From positions 1 through 42,524 of the forward strand of contig JAMJTW010000036.1 of the NCBI GenBank assembly GCA_024281175.1: a stretch of 42,524 bases of DNA, given 5' to 3'. Shown one piece after another: positions 16,896 through 24,470 of the stretch. The stretch comes from Candidatus Thiovulum imperiosus (GTDB lineage Bacteria; Campylobacterota; Campylobacteria; Campylobacterales; Thiovulaceae). Below the pieces are notes generated by a model. The model was not told where the DNA came from. It made no database searches and was given only the letters and a program-made list of their open reading frames with translations. A program made the position numbers and the translations under genes. Positions within the stretch are counted from its first letter, which is position 1; each line of letters starts with the position of its first letter.

Positions 16896-18394
16896 TCACA
16901 AGTCACGAACACAGACGACGAAATCGCCATTAGTCTGGTAACTCCAGTCGTCAAACCCATCCTCGAAACCGACAATCCACGAAAGGGAACTATTTTTGTT
17001 ATATTTTATTGAAATCCATGTGCAAGATGGCAAAAATTGTGAAATTTCATTTTTGACATACCAACCTTGGCTTTGCATTGTATTTGTAAGCAAACTATTT
17101 GTTTCATCTAGGCTTGGAAGTCTCCAATTTGAATATCCAGAGAGTTCTAAATTTTCGCAATATTTCATAGCATTTTGCCAAGTAAAACTATTTCCTCTCT
17201 CTTTCTCCCACATCAAATTTGTCTTCTTATCAACAAAAACATCTTTGTAAATTCGATAAGAGTCTGTCTCTTTTTGAAGTGTTCCTGCTCTCTTTTCTCT
17301 CGCATTTTGCCCGTCATTTCGACCGACCGCAGGGAGTGGAGAAATCTTTGCTTTTGCCTCCGCTTCTTTTCTTTTCCTTTCGGCTTCTCTCTTTTCAGCT
17401 TCCGCCTCTTTTCGCTTTCTTTCGGCTTCTCTCTTTTCAGCTTCCGCCTCTTTTCGCTTTCTTTCGGCTTCTCTCTTTTCAGCTTCCGCCTCTTCCCGTT
17501 TCCGCTTTTCTTCCGCAAGTTGCTTTTGAAGTCTCTCTATTTCGGCGGTATCTTCTACTTTTACAACTTTCTCGACAACTTTCACAACTTCCTTTTCCAC
17601 TACTTTAGTTTCAGGTTTTGTTCCATCACCTCTCAAATAGAAGTTTCCAGAAATCGAAGAGTTTCGCCAAGGATTTTGAGTTCCCTTGCTCTCTTTCGAG
17701 ACATCAGTTCCAACATCTTTAAACATCTGTTCGAGTTCAACATCGCTTCTATCGATATGGTTCAGTAGATGTTTTGTAAAAAGTCCATTTTCGCCAGTTC
17801 CATCTTCAGCAGTTTCCCCTGAAGCAGTTGCATAAGCGATAAGAGTTCCCGTAGCTCCAGCCGTAGCAAGACCTTTTCCCGTATTTCTCAAATTCCGAAA
17901 AGGGTTATCTCGACAAGCATCAAGAATTGCCACATTTAGCTTGTTTTCAGAAACATTAAAACCCTCTAAAAGTCGATTGAGTCGAAAAGTTCTATATTTC
18001 AAATCAGCTTTGTTATTTACAACAGAGTCTTTTGCAATTAGGAAATTTTCTCCACTATTTTCAACTCCATGACCAGCATAGTAGAAAAGAGCAACTGTAT
18101 CTTTACTAAAACTCTTTTCAAATTCGTAGAGTTTCGCTTCCATCTCTTCAAGAGTTCCATTTTCAAGATAGAAGACTTGAAAGCCTAAAGATGTAAGTTT
18201 CTTTCTTGTCGCCCTACTATCATTCGTTGGATTGTCTAAATCCCCTATTGAGTCGTAATCTCCATTTCCAAAAACTAAAGCTACTCGATTTGAAGCAATT
18301 ATCGTCTGCTTTTCAGACTTTTCTGGAACTAAAATCCGCTCCTCTTTTCCACACCCCGCAAAAAGCAGAAAACTAAAATTAGATACCTCATCAT
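16896..18394 (-). CDS. Caspase-fold lipoprotein with coiled coil and DUF1566 domain (frameshifted start)
   Basis: A predicted envelope-anchored peptidase C14-like protein of about 499 residues once one base is restored. The start ATGs at 18394/18391 have an AGGAA ribosome binding site and encode MMRYLILVFCFL. The frame then breaks in a T5 run (A5 at 18360-18364 on plus); the other frame continues AGCGKEE, a lipobox, and stays open to the stop. The caspase domain starts ALVFGNGDYDS, with catalytic H109 in YYAGHGVE and C161 in LDACRDNPF. A charged coiled coil with 14-residue repeats follows, then a DUF1566/Lcl-type C-terminus (NLMWEKE...YSNWRLPS). An in-frame piece of the dispersed repeat sits between the coil and that domain. 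The gene may be inactive, slip-translated, or affected by a sequencing error. Confidence 0.78.
17313..17347. repeat. Dispersed palindromic element half-copy inside a coding sequence
   Basis: GTCATTTCGACCGACCGCAG then GGAGTGGAGAAATCT is a left half of the element found at 16572, 16708, 28824 and 42268. Here it lies in frame in the caspase-like gene and encodes the linker KISPLPAVGRNDG between the coiled coil and the DUF1566 domain. Confidence 0.7.
17378..17503 (-). repeat. Three 42-base tandem repeats encoding a 14-residue coiled-coil unit
   Basis: Copies at 17378-17419 and 17420-17461 are identical; the third at 17462-17503 differs at three bases. Each encodes the unit EAEAEKREAERKRK, two heptads long. 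Perfect identity of two copies implies recent expansion by slippage or recombination, changing coil length by 14 residues per step without altering the frame. Confidence 0.85.
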
Positions 18395-18406
18395 TTGTAT
18401 TCCTAT

Positions 18407-18426
18407 AAGGGGACTTTTATCCCCTT
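18407..18426. terminator. Hairpin between gltB and the caspase-like gene
   Basis: AAGGGGA and TCCCCTT pair around a six-base loop and are followed on the plus strand by a T run. Both flanking genes are on the minus strand, where the hairpin comes directly after the gltB stop and just before the ribosome binding site of the next gene. It may act as a weak terminator or as a message-stabilising stem. Confidence 0.5.
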
Positions 18427-18428
18427 TT

Positions 18429-21400
18429 TTAATCTCCGTCGTCTGGATTGAGCGAAAGTTTCTTCATATTTTTTGGTTGAACAAGCCAGAACTCTCGAAT
18501 TTCAACTCGGAAGTTGTCTAAGATTTCTTTCGCTTTTTCAGAACCAGTTTCATTGTAGTAGTCTTTAAGAAGTCGTTTTAGATAGTGTCGAGCCTCGTTA
18601 GTTTCGTCAGTATCTATTCTGATAGCTTGAATTAGCTCTTGGTTCATATTTTCGATAAATCGTTTCTTTGTATCGTAGATGAAAGCGACTCCGCCAGTCA
18701 TTCCAGCACCAAAGTTTAGACCTGTTTTTCCAAGGATACAGACAATTCCACCAGTCATATATTCACAAGCGTGGTCACCAGTTCCCTCGACTACCGCAGT
18801 AGCTCCAGAGTTTCTAACTCCAAATCTCTCTCCAGCTGAACCAGAAGCGTAAAGTTTTCCACCAGTTGCACCATAAAGACAAGTGTTTCCAACTGCTGAG
18901 TAGGTTTCACCTTGAAGTTCAGAAGAGATGATGATTTTTCCTCCACTCATACCTTTTCCAACATAGTCATTAGCTACACCTTTGAGATATATGGAGACAC
19001 CTTGAATTAGGAATGCACCAAGAGATTGTCCAGCAGTTCCTGAAAGTTTCACTTTTACTGTATCCTCTTTAAGACCAGCATCACCATAATACTTTGCAAT
19101 TTCACCAGAAATTCTAGCTCCAAAACTTCGATTTAGATTTGTTATATCTCTCTGAAGAACAACATTGTCGTTTGGATTTTTGATTGTATTGGAGATTTGA
19201 GAAACAAGAGCTTTTTCGAACTCATTTCCATCAAAAGGTTCATTATGTCTCTGTTGGCAAGTATCTATTCCATCGAGTCGAAGCAGGATAGAAGAGAAAT
19301 CAAATTTCTTAGCAAACTCATCATCTATCACTTCTAATAGGTCGCTTCTACCTACAACTTCTCCTAAACTCTTATACCCAAGTTTCGCAAGTATCTTTCT
19401 CACATCTTCAGCAACAAAGTTGAAGTAAGAAATCACCTTTTCTACTGTTCCGATGTAATACTCACTTCTCAAAGTTTCATCTTGAGTTGCGATACCAACA
19501 GAACATCGATTTAGATGACAAACTCTGAGAAGTTTACACCCTAAAATAGTTAAAACAGGAGTTCCAAAAGCGTAACTTTCAGCACCAAGCATCGCCGCTT
19601 TTACAACATCAAGTCCAGTTTTGAGACCACCATCAGTTTGAACCTCTACAAGTTCTCGAAGTCCATTCGCTTTTAGAGAGTTGTGAGCTTCAGCAAGACC
19701 AATTTCCCAAGGATTTCCTGCAAATTTGATAGAAGTTAATGGAGCAGCACCAGTTCCACCATCTCCACCAGAAATGATGATTTTATCAGCATACGCTTTT
19801 GCTACACCAGATGCAATTGTTCCAACTCCAGAAGTAGAAACAAGTTTTACAGCAATTCGAGCTTCTGGATTTACCTGTTTTAAGTCGAAAATAAGTTGTG
19901 CCAAATCTTCAATAGAGTAGATGTCGTGATGAGGTGGTGGAGAAATTAGTGTTACACCCGGAACTGTATATCTCAATTCAGCGATGAGGTTTGTAACTTT
20001 GTGTCCAGGAAGCTGACCACCCTCGCCTGGTTTTGCACCTTGAGCTACCTTAATTTGTATCTCTTCAGCACTTCTTAAGTAGGCTGGTGTTACCCCAAAT
20101 CTTCCTGATGCCACTTGTTTGATTTTAGAATTTCGTATTGTTCCAAATCTCTCTTTAGACTCTCCACCCTCTCCAGAGTTGGATTGTCCGCCAATTGTGT
20201 TCATCGCTTCAGCAATCGCCTCATGAGCTTCTGGAGAGATTGAACCAAGACTCATTGCAGCAGAAGCGAATCTTTTGAAAATTTCCTCTTTCGATTCTAC
20301 TTCTGAAAGTGAAATCTCTTTTCTATCAGAACGGAATTGGAAAAAGTCTCGAACAAATTTTAGACCTCGAGATTCGATGCTTTTCTGGAAATCTTCATAT
20401 CCGTATCCATCAGCTCCTTTGTGAATTGCATGAATTACTGATGGAGAGAAGTCATGATACTCTTTTCCATGTTGGTATTTGTAGAAACCACCAATATCGA
20501 GAGGAAAGATAGTTCGGAAGCCTGAAACTTCAAAAGCCTCAGAGTGAGCTTTTCTAACTCTACTTTCTATATCTGCATATGAGAGACCACCTATCAGATT
20601 TGAAGAGTCTGGAAAACACTCTTTTGCTACCTCATCGCTCAAGCCGATAATATCGAAGAGTGCTGAATTTCGATAAGAAGCGATAGTTGAAATTCCCATT
20701 TTTGACATGATTTTGAGAAGACCACCATTTAGAGCTGTTTTTACAGATTTGAAATTATCTCGACACTCTGAAGCTCTAACATTTTTTCCAGCTCTATCAT
20801 AAACAGTTGAAAAGAGAAGATATGGATATATCGCTGTTACGCCATAAGCGATAAGAGTTGCAGAAGAGTGTGAGTCAAAAACTTCTCCTGTAACAGCTAC
20901 AAGTGAAACCCGATGGTGAAGTTTTGCAGAAAGCAATTTCTGGTGAAGTCGTCCAACAACAAGTAGCATTGGAATTGCAGGTAGTTTTCTGTTCACTTTT
21001 TTATCTGAAAGAACTACTACTCGAATTCCCTCTTTTTTAACATCTTCTAAAATCCCATCTGTAAGATTTTCCAGAGTCTCTTTGAGAGAGTTTTCAAAAG
21101 TTGTAAAATAGATACGGTTTTTATAAACCTCATCGTATCGAGGGTGTGAAGGAACTCCGAATGTGAGTAGAACATCAAGTTTCTCTTTTGTCATGATTGG
21201 TGAAGTTGATTTTATTCTCTTCGCATTTTTTGGGTTCTCTTCCAAAATATGAGATACCTCTCCAAAACCTATGTTTAAACTCATAACAACTTTTTCTCGA
21301 ATTGGGTCAATTGGAGGATTTGTTACTTGTGCAAATTTTTGTCGAAAGAAATCTGAGAAGTTTCGGTTCTGGTCTGAAAAAGGTGCTAGTGGCGAGTCAT

Positions 21401-22847
21401 CTCCCATTGAACCAACAGCTTCTTTTCCCTCTTCTATCATCGGTTCAACTACCTGTTCAATAACTTCATGAGTAAAGTTGAAGTATCTCTGCTTCTCTTC
21501 TAAATCCCCATTACACTCATTTGCTCCACAGCTTGGTTCTTCAACATGCTCTTGAATATAGACCATATTTTCATTAACCCAATCCATATAGTTTTTAGAC
21601 TGTTTTAAGTATCTATTTATCTCACCATTTTTTAGAACTCTACCAAACTTCAAGTCAAGTCCAATCATCTGACCACTTTGAAGTCGTCCTCTCTCTAAAA
21701 TCTCACTATCATCAAAATCTACAACACCATACTCTGAAGATACAAGGAGAGTTCCCTCTTTTGTTACAATATATTTTGCTGGTCGAAGTCCATTTCGGTC
21801 TAAAACAGTAGCAATATATCTACCATCTGTAAGACTTACTGCTGCTGGTCCATCCCACGCCTCCGAAGATACACTCTTATACTCATAATATGCTCTCATT
21901 TCAGCATCAATATATGGTGCATTTTGCCAAGGAGCTGGAATTACAGAACGGGCAGCTTTAAAGAAATCCATTCCATTTGCAATTAGAAATTCAAAATAGT
22001 TATCAAGAGAAGCAGAGTCAGAAGAGCCATTCTGCATTACAGGGAAAAGTTTTTGAAGTTCCTTGTCTGAAAAGACCTCACTCTCTATATTTTCAACTTT
22101 CACTTTTACATTGTTTCGATTTGCTGTAACAGAATTTATTTCTCCATTGTGTGCAATGTTTCGGAAAGGTTGAGCTAATCTCCACTCTGGTAAAGTGTTT
22201 GTTGAAAACCTCTGGTGAAATAGAGAGAAAGAGATTTTGAAATCTTTGTCATTTAAATCTGGGTAGAACTCTTTAATATGAGTTGGCATTACCAGACCTT
22301 TATAGGAGATAGTTGTATTAGAGAAACTTGCGATATAGAAATCTCTATCCCCCTCACCTTCAGCTTCACTCTCTTTTCTTACAAGATATTGGATAGCTTC
22401 AAATCTCTTAGTTGCCATTATAGAGTTTGGAACTACAAAAAGTTGTTCAATTTTTGGAAGAGACTCTATCGCCTGTTCTCCAAGTGCATTTTTATTTATT
22501 GGAACTTCTCTTTTATAAATAACTTTTAAATCATTCTCTTCACAAATCTCTTCAAATTTCTCTACTCTCTTTTCATTTTTACTAAATATCATTGCAACAG
22601 CGTATTGATGAGGTAAATCTATTCCAGCTTTATTAGTTATTTTCTCCATAAATTCTGTTGGCATTGAGAGAAGTAAACCACTACCATCACCACTTTTTCC
22701 GTCAGCAGCAACTGCTCCACGGTGCATCATTCTTTCAAGAGCAGTTATTGCATCTTCTAAAGTTTTGTGAGATGGTCGATTTTTTATATCGGCTATCAGT
22801 CCAAAACCACAGTTATCTTTAAACATTGATTGGATTGTTTTTTTCAT
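18429..22847 (-). CDS. gltB: Glutamate synthase large subunit
   Basis: A 1472-residue full-length enzyme that makes two glutamates from glutamine and 2-oxoglutarate, the second half of ammonia assimilation. The mature N-terminus is the nucleophile C13 of the class II amidotransferase domain (CGFGLIADI). The synthase/FMN domain follows, with GEGGES and QVASGRFGVTP. The 3Fe-4S cysteines lie in CKLLRVCHLNRCSVG. The C-terminal GXGXG beta-helix ends the protein (GGKIIISSELQGETY...GATGGKLYASGSAGERFG). The small subunit gltD is not adjacent in the window. It is consistent with the nitrogen-uptake genes 3 kb away, though not in one operon with them. Confidence 0.97.
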   Translation of the reverse strand: MKKTIQSMFKDNCGFGLIADIKNRPSHKTLEDAITALERMMHRGAVAADGKSGDGSGLLLSMPTEFMEKITNKAGIDLPHQYAVAMIFSKNEKRVEKFEEICEENDLKVIYKREVPINKNALGEQAIESLPKIEQLFVVPNSIMATKRFEAIQYLVRKESEAEGEGDRDFYIASFSNTTISYKGLVMPTHIKEFYPDLNDKDFKISFSLFHQRFSTNTLPEWRLAQPFRNIAHNGEINSVTANRNNVKVKVENIESEVFSDKELQKLFPVMQNGSSDSASLDNYFEFLIANGMDFFKAARSVIPAPWQNAPYIDAEMRAYYEYKSVSSEAWDGPAAVSLTDGRYIATVLDRNGLRPAKYIVTKEGTLLVSSEYGVVDFDDSEILERGRLQSGQMIGLDLKFGRVLKNGEINRYLKQSKNYMDWVNENMVYIQEHVEEPSCGANECNGDLEEKQRYFNFTHEVIEQVVEPMIEEGKEAVGSMGDDSPLAPFSDQNRNFSDFFRQKFAQVTNPPIDPIREKVVMSLNIGFGEVSHILEENPKNAKRIKSTSPIMTKEKLDVLLTFGVPSHPRYDEVYKNRIYFTTFENSLKETLENLTDGILEDVKKEGIRVVVLSDKKVNRKLPAIPMLLVVGRLHQKLLSAKLHHRVSLVAVTGEVFDSHSSATLIAYGVTAIYPYLLFSTVYDRAGKNVRASECRDNFKSVKTALNGGLLKIMSKMGISTIASYRNSALFDIIGLSDEVAKECFPDSSNLIGGLSYADIESRVRKAHSEAFEVSGFRTIFPLDIGGFYKYQHGKEYHDFSPSVIHAIHKGADGYGYEDFQKSIESRGLKFVRDFFQFRSDRKEISLSEVESKEEIFKRFASAAMSLGSISPEAHEAIAEAMNTIGGQSNSGEGGESKERFGTIRNSKIKQVASGRFGVTPAYLRSAEEIQIKVAQGAKPGEGGQLPGHKVTNLIAELRYTVPGVTLISPPPHHDIYSIEDLAQLIFDLKQVNPEARIAVKLVSTSGVGTIASGVAKAYADKIIISGGDGGTGAAPLTSIKFAGNPWEIGLAEAHNSLKANGLRELVEVQTDGGLKTGLDVVKAAMLGAESYAFGTPVLTILGCKLLRVCHLNRCSVGIATQDETLRSEYYIGTVEKVISYFNFVAEDVRKILAKLGYKSLGEVVGRSDLLEVIDDEFAKKFDFSSILLRLDGIDTCQQRHNEPFDGNEFEKALVSQISNTIKNPNDNVVLQRDITNLNRSFGARISGEIAKYYGDAGLKEDTVKVKLSGTAGQSLGAFLIQGVSIYLKGVANDYVGKGMSGGKIIISSELQGETYSAVGNTCLYGATGGKLYASGSAGERFGVRNSGATAVVEGTGDHACEYMTGGIVCILGKTGLNFGAGMTGGVAFIYDTKKRFIENMNQELIQAIRIDTDETNEARHYLKRLLKDYYNETGSEKAKEILDNFRVEIREFWLVQPKNMKKLSLNPDDGD

Positions 22848-23050
22848 ATAAATTCCTATTACTTAAATTACTCACTCTATTTTATCAAAAGTAGTAGTTT
22901 CGGTATTTACTAATATTATGTATTCTATTTAAAGTTTAGTTAATTTTCTGTTAAGGTTTATTTTAGTCTAATTTCATATGCCCTAAAATATTGAGATGAA
23001 TTGGCACTATTTTTATGGGGGTGAAGCACCGCTGAAAAGCGACGCTCTAT
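22848..23050. other. Intergenic region with gltB promoter and two mini-hairpins
   Basis: 203 bases, mostly AT-rich, that must hold the gltB promoter (minus strand) and the end of the small lipoprotein gene. Candidate -10 boxes for gltB occur around 22900-22930. Near the lipoprotein end are two back-to-back small hairpins, GGTG-AAG-CACC at 23020-23030 and CGCT-GAAA-AGCG at 23030-23041. The second has a GNRA-type loop on the plus strand. They may form the terminator of the minus-strand lipoprotein gene, though the T run is poor. Confidence 0.4.
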
Positions 23051-23794
23051 TTAATAACAGCTATCTTCTATTACACTTTTTTCAAATTCAATGTAGCAGA
23101 TATCTTCGGAGTTTACACTCCAATTTACAGTACCATCTTTTCCAACATACTGCTCTATTCCACTAATATAGACTGGATAGCATGAGTCATTCCAATACTC
23201 TAAAATTGTTGGATTTTCTGCATGACTGAAACTACTATCTACTGAAAAATAGCCATTTAAACTACTTATGTAGATATTTCCAGAGACTGGATAACTATAA
23301 ACTATATTGCTATCTGTTTCCCAGTCAAAGTCATAATATTCAGTAAACTTATAATTTTCCAGAGTAACTGTTTCACCGTTAGAAACAATTTCACCATTTA
23401 CAGTGTACTGAACCTCATCACCAATTAGGGCATAAAGAGTCGCACCACTTTTTATTGTTGTGCTTCCAATAGTTACATCTTCCAGAAAAGTAACACTGTT
23501 GCCATTGACTGACATTTTCTCATCTATCGATATATCAAAACAGTAATCAGTTCCACCTTGAGTCAAGTCAAATATTGTAGTGAAAAGTGAAAGGCTCTGA
23601 AGAGTTGCTCTTGGTGAACCATACTCTTCCAATATATCGCTGATATTTAAGAGAGTTTTGCTAGTTGAAATCTCCTGAATTTCGCTATCTGTTATTTCAC
23701 TCTCTACATTTGTGGAGGTTGCAATATCCTCATCGCTATTGCAACCAACAAATAGGGGGTAGAGTATGAAAGGGTAAAGGAGTCTTTTCATCAC
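23051..23794 (-). CDS. Predicted lipoprotein of unknown function
   Basis: A 247-residue protein with a lipoprotein signal (MMKRLLYPFILYPLFVGC, lipid-modified C18). An acidic, threonine/serine-rich linker follows to about residue 45, then a beta-rich body with TTIKSGATLYALIGDEVQY and four cysteines in the last 110 residues, which could form disulfides in the periplasm. I recognise no family. It lies 30 bases downstream of the Spy-like gene and is probably co-transcribed with it, opposite to the sensor kinase. Confidence 0.6.
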   Translation of the reverse strand: MMKRLLYPFILYPLFVGCNSDEDIATSTNVESEITDSEIQEISTSKTLLNISDILEEYGSPRATLQSLSLFTTIFDLTQGGTDYCFDISIDEKMSVNGNSVTFLEDVTIGSTTIKSGATLYALIGDEVQYTVNGEIVSNGETVTLENYKFTEYYDFDWETDSNIVYSYPVSGNIYISSLNGYFSVDSSFSHAENPTILEYWNDSCYPVYISGIEQYVGKDGTVNWSVNSEDICYIEFEKSVIEDSCY

Positions 23795-23824
23795 TTTTGA
23801 GAAACCAGATGGTCTCTCTAAAAA

Positions 23825-24328
23825 TTATTCAGTAGTATTATCTTCACTACTAGAGAGTGATGCTATCTTTTCAGCTTCATCTGCTTCAACTAAAGTTATT
23901 AGTTCTTCTAACTGTACAGTTGTTAAAGTAGCTAAAACTGCTTCAAGTGTATCAGCTTTTAAAGATGCAATTTCTTCATGGAAAGATGCTTCATTCTCTT
24001 CAAAACTATCTCTATCAAGACCATCTACTGAAAGTACAGCTGAAAGTGGTGCTGTTAGAATTCTATTCTCTCTTAAAGTTTTCATAGTTTCTCTCTCAGC
24101 TGTTAATAGAGCATAAATCTCTGTTTCTTGGTCTGTTGTTAAATCAGTTACTTCAAAAACTTGAGATAAAAATCCTCGATGTTTATGAACTCTAACTTCT
24201 GATGTAGTTTCAGAACTTGAAGAGAAACCTTTATGATGGTGTTTTCCGCCAAAACCTCTTGCATCTAATGATGCTGTTAATAGTGTTACCGTAGCTAATC
24301 CAATTGCAAGTTTTTTTGCATTTCTCAT
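23825..24328 (-). CDS. Spy/CpxP-like periplasmic protein (LTxxQ motifs)
   Basis: 167 residues from the ATG at 24328, chosen because AAGGAT lies 7 bases upstream; a start at 24355 would add nine lysine-rich residues. A signal peptide (residues about 1-23, ending LLTASLDA) precedes a histidine-rich patch (GGKHHHKG). The body is an all-helical protein with two LTxxQ motifs (LTTDQETEIYALL and LTTVQLEELITLV), the signature of the Spy/CpxP chaperone family that responds to envelope or metal stress. The His patch suggests metal binding. It diverges from the sensor kinase gene, which may control it. Confidence 0.75.
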   Translation of the reverse strand: MRNAKKLAIGLATVTLLTASLDARGFGGKHHHKGFSSSSETTSEVRVHKHRGFLSQVFEVTDLTTDQETEIYALLTAERETMKTLRENRILTAPLSAVLSVDGLDRDSFEENEASFHEEIASLKADTLEAVLATLTTVQLEELITLVEADEAEKIASLSSSEDNTTE

Positions 24329-24470
24329 TTTGAAATCCTTCTTTTTTTCTTTCAACAGAATTATTCCCTCTAAGTGTGCTAAAAATGTGCCATTTCAGTT
24401 TTCTTCTCAAAATATTGAAAGATATCTATCTCGTTATAATTTTGTATATTTATAAGTTAGGAAAAAGTTT
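24329..24470. promoter_or_regulatory. Divergent promoter between the Spy-like gene and the sensor kinase
   Basis: A 142-base gap with divergent starts on both sides. On the plus strand TCGTTATAATTTTG (about 24431-24444) contains TATAAT, a good -10 box, about 30 bases ahead of the kinase start. AGGAAA precedes the TTG start codon. Confidence 0.5.

Noticed and set aside
17175-17768. Long plus-strand open frames opposite the caspase-like gene
   Set aside because: They are antisense to the lysine/glutamate-rich coiled coil, whose repetitive codons give Phe/Ser/Leu-rich frames without stops; low complexity and no start signal.
18360-18364. Classical contingency (phase-variable) homopolymer
   Set aside because: Five bases are too few for the high slippage rates of known phase-variable tracts; kept only as one possible cause of the frame break.
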